64,000 nucleotides of DNA from PFJX01 sp964542455 (GTDB lineage Bacteria; Pseudomonadota; Gammaproteobacteria; Burkholderiales; Thiobacillaceae), in the NCBI GenBank assembly GCA_964542455.1, contig CAZIUC010000002.1, positions 186,001 through 250,000 on the forward strand, written 5' to 3'. Position numbers and translations under genes: made by a program. The notes beneath the pieces were generated by a model. The model was given only the letters and a program-made list of their open reading frames with translations. It did not search any database and was not told where the DNA came from. Below are positions 26,190-33,871 of this stretch, in pieces; the stretch's first letter is position 1, and each line of letters starts with the position of its first letter.

Positions 26190-28638
26190 GGCCGCTCCCG
26201 GCGCGGGGCAAGGTGAAACAGAAAGTGGCGCCGGCGCTGGAATTGGCTTCCAGCCAGAGCCGGCCGCCATGCGCATCGATGATGTTCTGGCTGATGACCA
26301 GGCCGATGCCAAGACCCGTCGATTTGGTGGTGAAGAAAGGCTCGAACAGGCGGTCCAGCGCATCCGGCGGACAGCCGGGGCCGCTGTCGCCGATACAGAC
26401 GCGGACCAGATGGCGCTGTTGGCGCGTGGCCTGGATGACGATCCGACGCCGCGCCGTGTTGCCGCCGGACATCGCATCCATGCTGTTACGCGCCAGATTC
26501 AGCAGCACCTGTTCGATCTGGATCGGATCGGCCATCACGGCGGGCAATTGACGCGCGATCTCCACTTTCAGTTGCACCTCGTTTTGCCGCGCTTCGGCGC
26601 GGATGAAGCTGGCGACCTCGTCGATCACGTCGCGCGGATTGACGCGCTGCGGGTGTAGATCGCCCTTGCGCGCGAAGTTGCGCAAGCGGCGAAAGATCGC
26701 GCCGCCAAGTTCGGCCTGGCGCACCACCTGTTCCAGCCCGTAACGGACTTCCTCCGGCTTGCAGTCACCGGCCTGGATGATGCGCAGACAGGTCTGGGCG
26801 TAGGTGGTGATGGCGCACAGCGGCTGGTTCAATTCGTGGGCGAGGCCGGAGGTCATTTCACCGAGGATGCTCAGGCGGCCGACATGCGCCAGTTCCGCCT
26901 TGTGCACGCGGTCCTGTTCCTCGGCCCTCACCAGTTCGGTGATGTCGTGGCCGGTGGAAATGAAATGGGTAATCACGCCCTGGCTGTCCTTGAGCGGACT
27001 GATGGTCTTCTGCTCGTGGAAAATGCTGCCGTTCTTCTTGCGATTGACCATGACGCCGCGATAAACGCCGCCATCGCCAATCACCCGCCAGAGATCCTGA
27101 TAGAACACCTCGTCATGCACGCCGGATCGCAGAAAGTAGGTCTTGTGGCCGACCACTTCTTCGCGCTCATAGCCGGTCAACCGCTCGAACGCCGGGTTGA
27201 CGTATTCGATGCGCCGCTCGCGGTCGGTGATGATCACCGAATCCGCCGCCTGCTCCAGCGCGCTGGACAACTTGCGCATGTGCGCCTCGGCGCGTTCCCG
27301 CTGCAATTCACTGCCGACCCATTGCGCCATCAATTTCAGGGTTTCGCGATCGGCGGAACTGAACGGTGACGGCCGGGGTGACGGACTGGCGAAGCACAGC
27401 GTGCCGTAGAGCCCGCCATCGACCACCACGCGCACGCCGATATAAGCCTCCATCGGATGCTTGCGATAACTCGGATGCTCGCGCCACTCGCTGAGCGCCG
27501 CGTGTTCGAACGCCACCGGCTCGGTGGTGAACACCGTGGCGCTGCAATAGGTCTGGTCCAGATCCTTGGTGGTGCCAATGAAATATTCGGGATCGTCACC
27601 GACCGCGTCCTCGATGCTGAAACACTGGCCATCGATGCGCGCCAGGATGGCGATGGGCAGGCTGAATTGCGCGCAGCCGAGCCGCAACAGCCGGTGCAGT
27701 TTCTCCTCCAGACTCAGTTCCGGCGCCGAACTGATTTCGTGGAAGGCACGCAGCACCGTGGCATGCAAACGCAGTTCCTCCTCCGCGCGCCGGCGCTGGC
27801 GCTCCGCCGCCACCCGGTCGCTGACATCCTGCAGGATCAGCATGCAGCCACGCTGGCCGGTGCGATACGCCAGCGGCGCCAGGGTGATTTCGAGAAAGCG
27901 CGGGGCCTGGCCGGGGGCGTCGATTTCCAGTATCTCCGGCGCCAATCGGCCCTTGTCCACGCAGCCGCGTTGCAGCATCTCGCGCAGACGCGCCTGCTCG
28001 CGCGGAGGGAACTGCTCCCACAGTGGCCGCCCCAGCGCCGCGCGCTCGCTGACGCCAAGAATCTCGGTGGCCAGCCGGTTGAGGGTCAGGATGGCGCCGG
28101 CCAGGTCGACAGTAAGCACACCGATCGGCGCGTGATCCAGCAACTGATCGAGGTAATGCGTGGCTTCCGGCTGTAGCAGCGGCAATTTCTCCAGGCGAAT
28201 CTGGGCGCTGGAGATGGTATTGAGGTAACGCGTGCGCTGCTGGCGGCGCCCTACCGCGTCACGGATGGCGGCAGGCAATTCCTCCACCTCGCTGGCCGAC
28301 CAGGGCACCACCTCGTTGCCGAGGAAGGGGCTGAACATCAGCGTGCGCTTGAGCTGGGCACAACGCGCCGGCGGACTCAGGATCAGGATGGGGATGTGCT
28401 TGTCGTAGGTATGAATGCGCTGGGCGATGCGTACCGGCTCCTCGATCTCGATACCCAGCAGCACCGTGTCGGCCGGGCGGTGGCCCTCCTGGAAACGGGC
28501 ATAGAGGGCTTCCTGATCCGCCATCACCTCGATGCTCAACGCCGAGCCCAGTTCCTGACGCAACAACGCCATCAGCGTCGGCGCCACGCCGACCAGATGC
28601 AGGACACCGTTTTCAAAGCTGCTCGGGATGAAGGGCAC
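26173..28638 (-). CDS. Multi-domain sensor histidine kinase 2 (pseudo-receiver, PAS, GAF, PAS, HisKA, HATPase)
   Basis: 821 residues. Residues 1-125 look like a receiver domain that has lost its phospho-acceptor: the strand that normally ends in Asp reads TVLLGIEI. Then come a PAS domain around 160-285 (IGVLTVDLAGAILTLNRLA), a GAF domain around 300-455, a second PAS around 465-585 (SVIITDRERRIEYVNPAFER and FISTGHDITELVRAEEQ), HisKA with the acceptor His in MTSGLAHELNQPLCAI, and HATPase with LNLARNSMDAM and GLGIGLVISQNIIDAHGG. No membrane segment, so it is a cytoplasmic sensor. GAF and PAS suggest a small ligand, redox state or oxygen. Cognate to regulator 2, which overlaps its 3' end. Confidence 0.92.
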   Translation of the reverse strand: MPFIPSSFENGVLHLVGVAPTLMALLRQELGSALSIEVMADQEALYARFQEGHRPADTVLLGIEIEEPVRIAQRIHTYDKHIPILILSPPARCAQLKRTLMFSPFLGNEVVPWSASEVEELPAAIRDAVGRRQQRTRYLNTISSAQIRLEKLPLLQPEATHYLDQLLDHAPIGVLTVDLAGAILTLNRLATEILGVSERAALGRPLWEQFPPREQARLREMLQRGCVDKGRLAPEILEIDAPGQAPRFLEITLAPLAYRTGQRGCMLILQDVSDRVAAERQRRRAEEELRLHATVLRAFHEISSAPELSLEEKLHRLLRLGCAQFSLPIAILARIDGQCFSIEDAVGDDPEYFIGTTKDLDQTYCSATVFTTEPVAFEHAALSEWREHPSYRKHPMEAYIGVRVVVDGGLYGTLCFASPSPRPSPFSSADRETLKLMAQWVGSELQRERAEAHMRKLSSALEQAADSVIITDRERRIEYVNPAFERLTGYEREEVVGHKTYFLRSGVHDEVFYQDLWRVIGDGGVYRGVMVNRKKNGSIFHEQKTISPLKDSQGVITHFISTGHDITELVRAEEQDRVHKAELAHVGRLSILGEMTSGLAHELNQPLCAITTYAQTCLRIIQAGDCKPEEVRYGLEQVVRQAELGGAIFRRLRNFARKGDLHPQRVNPRDVIDEVASFIRAEARQNEVQLKVEIARQLPAVMADPIQIEQVLLNLARNSMDAMSGGNTARRRIVIQATRQQRHLVRVCIGDSGPGCPPDALDRLFEPFFTTKSTGLGIGLVISQNIIDAHGGRLWLEANSSAGATFCFTLPRAGSGHAKSP

Positions 28639-28654
28639 AGTCAGCGCGCGCGGC

Positions 28655-29866
28655 TCAGTCGGAGAGCAGCGGCTGCCCCAGCAAGGCGCGGCCGATCCAG
28701 ACGCGCAGGATGTCGGTGGTGGGCGACATCAGGTGGGCGGCGCGCGCGTCACGCAGCAGGCGGTGCAGGCGCGAACCGTTGCGGTAACCAATGCCGCCGC
28801 ACAGCGTCATCGCCTCGTTGACCACGCTCACCACGCAGTCGGCCACTTCCACCTTGGCCGCCATGATCGCGGTCAGCGCGTCGGGCTCGCCGGCATCGAA
28901 GCTGCTGGCGGCGTGATAAGTCAGCCGACGCGTGCGCTCCAGCACCGCCCACAACGAGCCGAGACGGTGCTGCAGCACGGAAGCCTGCGCCAGGCTGGAG
29001 CCGGTGTGGGTGTGATAGCGCCGGATCAGGTGTTTCCTGGCCTCATCCAGCGCGGTGGTGGCAACGCCTAGAAAGGTGCCGGCCATGGCCATCAGGAAAT
29101 ACGGTGTCACCACGTTGAAGATGTACCAGATCTGGTCGCCCTCCTTGCCCAGCAGATTGCCGCGCGGCACGCGCACTCCCCGCAGCTCCATGGTGCGGGA
29201 GGAATTGCCACGCATGCCGAGACCATCCCAGTCGCTCCCCCAGTGGAGATTCTCGGCATCGGCAGGCACGACGACGCAGGAAAACTGGCCGATGGGCGCT
29301 TCCGGCGAGGCCGCCACCGCCGAGACCACGTAGGAATCGGCATGGCCGCCATTGGTGACGAAAGTCTTGCTGCCGGTGAGGCGGAATTCATCCGCGGAGG
29401 TCGCCTCCAGCGCGGTCTGCGGCAGATAGAAATGGGCGCCGGTACCGGCTTCGCTGAGCGACAGCGTGGTGATATGGCGACCCTCACAGATCGGCGCCAG
29501 CAGGCGGGCTTGCTGATCCGGCGTGGCATTGGCTGCGATCACCGAGGCGCCGACGCAATGCATGCCATAACAGATGGCGGTGGAGGCACATTCCTGGCCC
29601 AGCGTCTCGCACACCCTGGCCAGCGCCAGCAGACCATGGCCCTGGCCGCCATAGGCGGTGGGCACCACCAATCCCGCCAGCCCCTCGTGTTGCAACGCGC
29701 GAATGCCGGGTTCAGGCCAGTGCGCCTGGGCGTCGATGTCAACCGCGCTCGGCGCGACGACATCCTTGGCGATCTCCTGCGCCTTGAGCAGGAGGGCCGC
29801 AAAATCTTTCCGGGGCATGTCGTTGGCCGGGGCGGGTGGTAGACCGGCCGAGGATAGTGCCTGCAT
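28655..29866 (-). CDS. Acyl-CoA dehydrogenase family flavoprotein
   Basis: 403 residues. Family blocks: VVPTAYGGQGHG, SLSEAGTGAHF, FRLTGSKTFVTNGGHADSYVV, GLGMRGNSSRTMELRGVRVP and TLCGGIGYRNGSRLHRLLRDA. The position that in classical acyl-CoA dehydrogenases carries the catalytic Glu (in YEGT) reads SPTTDI here, so the usual base is absent at that site; some family members place it elsewhere or catalyse other reactions. FAD-dependent and cytoplasmic. It is divided from the kinase 2 start by 16 bp on the same strand, so it may share the hydroxylase regulation. A role in fatty acid or branched-chain acyl-CoA oxidation downstream of the hydroxylase is inferred. Confidence 0.85.
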   Translation of the reverse strand: MQALSSAGLPPAPANDMPRKDFAALLLKAQEIAKDVVAPSAVDIDAQAHWPEPGIRALQHEGLAGLVVPTAYGGQGHGLLALARVCETLGQECASTAICYGMHCVGASVIAANATPDQQARLLAPICEGRHITTLSLSEAGTGAHFYLPQTALEATSADEFRLTGSKTFVTNGGHADSYVVSAVAASPEAPIGQFSCVVVPADAENLHWGSDWDGLGMRGNSSRTMELRGVRVPRGNLLGKEGDQIWYIFNVVTPYFLMAMAGTFLGVATTALDEARKHLIRRYHTHTGSSLAQASVLQHRLGSLWAVLERTRRLTYHAASSFDAGEPDALTAIMAAKVEVADCVVSVVNEAMTLCGGIGYRNGSRLHRLLRDARAAHLMSPTTDILRVWIGRALLGQPLLSD

Positions 29867-29918
29867 GGAATCTCCTCAATGCCGCCGCCGAATGCTTCGC
29901 GACGACGGGCGCCTGCAC

Positions 29919-29967
29919 CCGCCATGCCCGCCGCCAGCAACTTACGCTTTGGCGGCGGGCATGGCGG
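29919..29967. repeat. 18-bp perfect GC-rich hairpin
   Basis: CCGCCATGCCCGCCGCCA (29919-29936) pairs exactly with 29950-29967 around a 13-nt loop. It is 3 bp beyond the stop of the 99-residue gene (minus strand), so it may end that transcript, but no T tract follows on either strand. Confidence 0.6.
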
Positions 29968-29969
29968 AA

Positions 29970-30269
29970 TCAGTGATGATCGACCAGGGAAAACGAAAGC
30001 ACCTTCTCGATGCTTTCGACCCGGTTCGCGGCGGTTCCCACCAGACACTCGCCGTGTTTGTCACAGCCCCACAAGTGATAGGCCTTGAATTGCAGCAAAT
30101 CACCGTGCAGTTGCTCGCGGTGTGGCATCACGCGTGACTCCAGGGAATCTGAGGCGCCCTCGCTTTGCAGCACCTGCTTGATCCGGGCAATTTCCGCCAT
30201 CAGATCGCGCACCTTGTCGCCGTTCCAACTGCCCACGGTCCTGCCACTATTGGTCTTGATCTCGTCCAT
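29970..30269 (-). CDS. Hypothetical 99-residue protein paired with Nif11-like protein
   Basis: Not recognised. Mostly soluble and helical at the N-terminus (KVRDLMAEIARIKQVLQSEG), followed by a His-rich centre (PHREQLHGDL, FKAYHLWGCDKHGECLVG) with a C-x5-C arrangement that could bind metal. Ends SLVDHH. It starts 13 bp after the Nif11-like gene, so the two form an operon. No Nif, RiPP or protease genes adjoin. Function unknown. The His and Cys residues near the C-terminus are the feature to test. Confidence 0.6.
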   Translation of the reverse strand: MDEIKTNSGRTVGSWNGDKVRDLMAEIARIKQVLQSEGASDSLESRVMPHREQLHGDLLQFKAYHLWGCDKHGECLVGTAANRVESIEKVLSFSLVDHH

Positions 30270-30282
30270 TTTCGTTCCCCCC

Positions 30283-30561
30283 TCAGAAACGTTCGGCGAT
30301 CAGGCGCAGCACGGCCTTGGGGATGACCCAATTACTGCCCTGCTTCTGTTCCTGAACGACGATCAGCAACTCGTCACGCGAGAAATGGATGCCTCGCTCC
30401 CCCGCAAGCTGCCGGTAGAGCTGGATAAAACTCTCCTTGTCCGGCGATTCGTCCAGCCTGGACAGCAACGACGGTTCGTTCATCACCACTTCACCGAACT
30501 GCTTGATGCTCTTCTCGAAGGGACGCGACTGCGTGTCCCTCGCCAATGCCGCTTGCAGCAT
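30283..30561 (-). CDS. Nif11-like domain protein
   Basis: 92 residues from the ATG at 30561, with AAAGGAG seven bases upstream. The segment QFGEVVMNEPSLLSRLDE then KESFIQLYRQLAGERGIHFSRDEL has the spacing of the Nif11 domain (F-x2-x3-DPxLQ-x-L ... FI-LA-x-GxxFTxEEL). That domain appears in small proteins of nif regions and as leader sequences of some ribosomal peptides. A GG cleavage motif is not present and the C-terminus is hydrophobic (WVIPKAVLRLIAERF), so it does not look like a leader peptide. The family is recognised by pattern only. It leads the two-gene operon with the 99-residue protein. Confidence 0.55.
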   Translation of the reverse strand: MLQAALARDTQSRPFEKSIKQFGEVVMNEPSLLSRLDESPDKESFIQLYRQLAGERGIHFSRDELLIVVQEQKQGSNWVIPKAVLRLIAERF

Positions 30562-31183
30562 GTTGTTACTCCTTTCATGTCCACGTGGTCCGGAGCATCG
30601 CTGCCCCGAGGCTTACCCGGACGCCGCGGGGCCCTCCTTCGCATGAAGACATCCCGCCGGATAGTCGTGCCTTTATACGCAACGGCCTTGCCCCGGAAAA
30701 TCCGTATCGCCCCCCGTCGGACCAGGTAGTAACACCTGCTCGCGCCACGTTCTCGGCGCGAATACGAAGCCCGGCACGGCGCGGGTTACCGCTGGAGGGA
30801 GGAAAGCGGCTGTTTCGGGATCGACCTCAAGACGACCGAGATCGTGCGGTTTGGTCGTGTGAATGTCGGCCAGGGGGAACGCGAGCATCAGAACGGACCC
30901 GGCTAAATTCGGCCGTAGCGCATCGCCCTCTACAGCGGTCACTAGCCGACCGGGCATGCTGCTTGATCCAAAATCCAGCAGTTGAAGCCGTAGAAGCGTA
31001 GGTTGATTTCTTTCACCCCTGGACAGAAGGCTATCGGGATTTTTCTTTAGCGGGAATGAGTCACGCAGGCGCCCATTTTGAGCAGTGCATGCGAAAGCGT
31101 CCATCGTTCCTGTGGCTGTTTTCAGCCTTGACTGGCAAGGCGTCTATGGATATCTTTAATATATCCACATAGAGGAGGCCGCC
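30562..31183. other. Intergenic region between the Nif11-like gene and the antitoxin-like gene
   Basis: About 620 bp with no convincing gene. One 143-codon minus-strand frame (30673-31104) has no recognisable family, signal or ribosome binding site, so I do not call it. The stretch must contain the Nif11-like promoter (minus) and, at its right end, the operator of the toxin-antitoxin-like pair. Former coding DNA in decay is possible. Confidence 0.5.
31147..31167. promoter_or_regulatory. Operator-like palindrome of the toxin-antitoxin pair
   Basis: TGGATAT (31147-31153) and ATATCCA (31161-31167) are inverted across a 7-bp spacer, 17 bp before the antitoxin-like start. AGAGGAGG follows as the ribosome binding site. 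This is the usual site for autoregulation by such pairs. Confidence 0.55.
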
Positions 31184-31471
31184 ATGCCCGCCCGCCGTAC
31201 CGCCAATCAAATCGCCTTTCGCTACCGCACGGTTGACAGTTCCACCGGCGTCACACGCGAAACCGCCAAACACCTGGCGGAATTCCTGGGGGTGGATGAA
31301 ACCCAGGTGATCCATCAAGCGCTGCACGAACTGGCCATCAAGGTACTGCCGCAATACGAAGCCGACGATGGCCCGCTAACTGCCGCCCAGGTGTGCCAGA
31401 TCAAGAAACGCGTTCCACAGGGCAGCAAACGCTCGATGCATTCAAGCTTGTTTGAAGCGGAGACGGCGTGA
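31184..31471 (+). CDS. Antitoxin-like small protein
   Basis: 95 residues with a strong ribosome binding site (AGAGGAGG). Sequence includes SSTGVTRETAKHLAEFLG and ETQVIHQALHELA, which suits a small helical, possibly ribbon-helix-helix-like DNA-binding protein. The C-terminus overlaps the start of the next gene by 4 bp. The gene is preceded by a palindrome, overlaps a PemK/MazF-like gene and is short; together these argue for an antitoxin. The family is not securely recognised, so the call rests on context. Confidence 0.55.
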   Translation: MPARRTANQIAFRYRTVDSSTGVTRETAKHLAEFLGVDETQVIHQALHELAIKVLPQYEADDGPLTAAQVCQIKKRVPQGSKRSMHSSLFEAETA

Positions 31472-31878
31472 CTCACCAGTGGTGGGGAGAACCTACCGCC
31501 GGCGAGATCGTCTGGTGCCATTTCCCTGACAACATCACTCCGCGACCGAAACCGCGACTCGCTCTGATCGTAGTGGTCTTTGATGACGACGCGCCACACT
31601 TTGAGGTGCGCGTTGCCTACGGCACCAGCCAGCGAACGACAACGCTACACAGTGGTGAGTTCTCCATCCTTCAGAATCGCAACCGTGCCGCATACGAGGC
31701 GGCCGGGCTGAGCTACGACACCAAGTTCGACTTGAAGCAGGCCATCGACCTGCCCTATACCACCGAGTGGTTCTCTGTGCCGCCAGCGGCGCCCCATGGG
31801 CAAACGCCCAAGTTGGGCACGCTCCATCCCTCCTTGGTACGCGTCGTACAGGCCGCATTTCAGGCGGCGACCGAATGA
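31468..31878 (+). CDS. PemK/MazF-like toxin candidate
   Basis: 136 residues from a GTG at 31468 that overlaps the previous stop. The N-terminus reads GEIVWCHFPDN ... KPRLALIVVVFDDDAP, which resembles the opening strand and RPALVL block of MazF/PemK endoribonucleases, then FEVRVAYGTSQRTT. The rest is divergent and the family call is by pattern. If right, it cleaves RNA when the antitoxin is lost. Its last codons overlap the start of the broken caspase-like gene by 4 bp, so the three were once a transcription unit. Confidence 0.5.
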   Translation: MTHQWWGEPTAGEIVWCHFPDNITPRPKPRLALIVVVFDDDAPHFEVRVAYGTSQRTTTLHSGEFSILQNRNRAAYEAAGLSYDTKFDLKQAIDLPYTTEWFSVPPAAPHGQTPKLGTLHPSLVRVVQAAFQAATE

Positions 31879-32240
31879 GTCGCCGCCTGGCCGCCCTCGT
31901 CATCGGCAACGGCGCATACGAAGATGCTGGTGAACTTGAGACCCCCGCGAACGACGCAGAAGATATTGCAGCCAAGCTAGAAACCCGCGGCTTCTCGGTG
32001 ATCAAGTAACTCGACTGCACGGTTACCAATATGGACCGGGCACTGAAGCGCGCACTGCCAGATAACGATGTCGGATTGTTATTCTTCGCTGGGCACGGCA
32101 TACAGATCGCATGGTGAGAATTCTCTGGCGGCAGTAAACACCGATACGGCCGGGAAGGACGAAGCCAAGCACTCTTCACTGCCGTTGAAACGTGTAATCG
32201 AAGTCATGGAGAAGGCGGCAACGCAGTCGGGAAACCTGGC
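31875..32240 (+). pseudogene. Decayed caspase-like (peptidase C14) gene
   Basis: The ATG at 31875 opens a frame reading MSRRLAALVIGNGAYEDAGE, NDAEDIAAKLETRGFSVIK, then a TAA (32007-32009). Continuing in the same frame gives LLFFAGHGIQIAW with the catalytic His of the C14 family, then a second stop near 32117. In another frame the protein resumes as NSLAAVNTDTAGKDEAKHS, SLPLKRVIEVMEKAAT and ends in unrelated DNA near 32240. The usual catalytic Cys block (LDACR) is missing. So one nonsense mutation, one frameshift and a 3' loss. It starts inside the stop of the PemK/MazF-like gene. Confidence 0.72.
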
Positions 32241-32273
32241 ACGCGTCTTGACGCCCCCCACCTTTGCCCTTAC

Positions 32274-32291
32274 ATTAGAACGAACATTCTA
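32274..32291. promoter_or_regulatory. TetR operator upstream of tetR gene
   Basis: ATTAGAACGA at 32274-32283, followed by ACATTCTAT, gives the inverted pair TAGAA/TTCTA across 6 bp. The same half-site, in a perfect palindrome, lies at 32949-32974 after the regulator gene. Confidence 0.6.
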
Positions 32292-32308
32292 TTTAACCCA
32301 ACTTCCCC

Positions 32309-32902
32309 ATGAGCAGCGTCCTCTCCCCTCGCCCAGACACACGCTACCTGGTTCTCGATAGCGCGCTGACGCTGTTTACCGAGCGTGGCTACTTCAGTAC
32401 CTCGGTGCATGACATCGGCCGCGCGGCGGAGGTGAGCATCGGCTCCATCTATCACCACTTCGGCGACAAGGAAGGCATTGCCGGCGCGCTGTTTTCCCAG
32501 CTCAGCAGCCGCATGGAGAGCTTGATCGGCGAGATCGTCCGGCGCCACGAAAGCACCCACGACCAGGCGCGCGAACTGGTTTCCCGGTTATTTCTCCTGA
32601 CCGAATCCGAGCCGCGCGCGATGGAGTTCATGCTCTATGCCAAGCATCGGGAGTTCCTTCCCAACCACGGCCCGGTCTGCTCCTCGCGCCCTTTCGAGCT
32701 GATGCGCGAGATGGTCAGTCGCGGCATGGAGCGCGGAGAAATCCGCCCGATGGACGCCATGGTCGCCTCCACCTGTCTGTTCGGCGGCCCTTTGCGCATG
32801 ATCACCGGGCGCCTGGATGGCGTGGTGGAACAGCCGTTGCCGACTTACCTGGATGCCGTCTGGGGCTGTGCCTGGCGCGCGGTTGCCGCCGAGACACCTT
32901 GA
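32309..32902 (+). CDS. TetR/AcrR-family transcriptional regulator
   Basis: 197 residues. N-terminal TetR helix-turn-helix: RYLVLDSALTLFTERGYFST then VHDIGRAAEVSIGSIYHHF GDKEGI. The C-terminal ligand domain is divergent (FMLYAKHREFLPNHGP, CSSRPFELMREM, MDAMVASTCLFGGPLRMITG). It has a matching operator before its own start and a perfect palindromic one after it, so autorepression plus repression of the downstream Cys-rich gene is likely. Inducer unknown. Confidence 0.92.
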   Translation: MSSVLSPRPDTRYLVLDSALTLFTERGYFSTSVHDIGRAAEVSIGSIYHHFGDKEGIAGALFSQLSSRMESLIGEIVRRHESTHDQARELVSRLFLLTESEPRAMEFMLYAKHREFLPNHGPVCSSRPFELMREMVSRGMERGEIRPMDAMVASTCLFGGPLRMITGRLDGVVEQPLPTYLDAVWGCAWRAVAAETP

Positions 32903-32948
32903 CCATGGCCTCGGTTTGCCCGCGCCGGCGGCGCTTTTTTATTACCCC

Positions 32949-32974
32949 GATTAGAACGACCATTCGTTCTAATC
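32949..32974. promoter_or_regulatory. Perfect TetR operator before the Cys-rich gene
   Basis: GATTAGAACGA (32949-32959) and TCGTTCTAATC (32964-32974) are exact inverted repeats with a 4-bp spacer. It lies 62 bp before the start of the 79-residue gene and shares its half-site with the operator at 32274. Confidence 0.72.
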
Positions 32975-33035
32975 GCGTGACCTTCATCGTTCACCGGAAC
33001 ACGTCCTTCCCACCCAATCATCAGGAAGCCAAGCC

Positions 33036-33275
33036 ATGCGTTACGACATCACCGCGCTGACCGAGCAATATTGCTTCGGCTGTGTGCTCTACCCACCCAA
33101 TCTGCCGCCGTATGCCTACGCCGAGGCCGACTGGGCCGTCCTGCAACACATGACCTGCGCCCTGGAGCACGCCCCCGGCACGGAGGGCTGCCTGGCCAGC
33201 CGCAAGACCAGTTGCAGCCTGGTTGAACTGGCGCCCTCCCCCTGTCACTGCGCGAACACGGCCGTCGAAGCCTGA
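33036..33275 (+). CDS. Small cysteine-rich protein under TetR control
   Basis: 79 residues from the ATG at 33036, with AGGAAG upstream. Eight cysteines in a short sequence: YCFGCVLYPP (C-x2-C), MTCALEH, EGCLASRKTSCSLVE and SPCHC. No signal peptide is evident, and I do not recognise a family. The cysteine layout could bind zinc, iron-sulfur or copper. A perfect TetR operator lies just upstream and a DsrE-like exported protein follows 41 bp downstream, so the three may form a regulon. Function is unknown. Confidence 0.6.
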   Translation: MRYDITALTEQYCFGCVLYPPNLPPYAYAEADWAVLQHMTCALEHAPGTEGCLASRKTSCSLVELAPSPCHCANTAVEA

Positions 33276-33316
33276 ATCCGCCCACTCCCTTTCACTCACA
33301 AATCAGGAGTTTTGAA

Positions 33317-33820
33317 ATGACCATCCAACGTTTGCTGATGCTCGTTCTGGTGTTGTTCCTGCCGCATTTCAGCGCCCTGGCACAGACCACCCCACCGATC
33401 AACGACGCCGCCGCCTTGCGGGGTGTACACGAAGGCAAGAGCGTGTTCCTGATCGACTTCAACGATGCCAAGAAAACCGCGTTCTACCTGGAAATCATCA
33501 AAGGCACCCACGCTGGCCTGATACGACAAGGCGTCAAACCCAACTTTGTCATCGTCTATATCGGGCCCACGGTGCGTTTCCTTTCCAGCACCCCGGACAG
33601 TGATCTGGAAATCGAAAACAGCGAAGCTCTCAAGGAAATCGCCGAGCGCGTCTCGGAACTGCATCAACTGGGGGTGCGGCAGGAAGTCTGCGCCGTTGCG
33701 ACGCGCGTGTTCAAGGTCGCCGACGAAAGCCTGTTACCCGGCCTCTCGCTGGTGGGAGACGGCTTCATCTCCCTGATCGGCTGGCAGACTCAGGATTACA
33801 AACTGGTTCCCTTGTTCTAA
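33317..33820 (+). CDS. Exported DsrE-family protein
   Basis: 167 residues. Signal peptide ends around SALAQ (MTIQRLLMLVLVLFLPHF core). Mature part has the DsrE/YchN-like pattern: GKSVFLIDFND, FYLEIIKGTHAGLIRQGVKP, NFVIVYIGPTVRFLSS, and a cysteine at GVRQEVCAVATRVF in the position used by this fold for sulfur transfer. Family: DsrE-like, periplasmic version. Cytoplasmic DsrE members carry persulfide sulfur; the exported forms have no settled function. The ribosome binding site CAGGAG is near 33304. Confidence 0.75.
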   Translation: MTIQRLLMLVLVLFLPHFSALAQTTPPINDAAALRGVHEGKSVFLIDFNDAKKTAFYLEIIKGTHAGLIRQGVKPNFVIVYIGPTVRFLSSTPDSDLEIENSEALKEIAERVSELHQLGVRQEVCAVATRVFKVADESLLPGLSLVGDGFISLIGWQTQDYKLVPLF

Positions 33821-33871
33821 ACACGGCCCGGCCTCCCCCTTTCGGAGGAGGCCGGGGGTCGGTTCATGCGG

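Noticed and set aside
29919..29967. Rho-independent terminator after the 99-residue gene
   Set aside because: The hairpin is perfect but no T tract follows on the transcribed strand, so it is recorded as a repeat instead.
30673..31104. 143-codon minus-strand frame in the gap before the antitoxin-like gene
   Set aside because: No recognisable family, ribosome binding site or signal peptide; composition looks like non-coding DNA.
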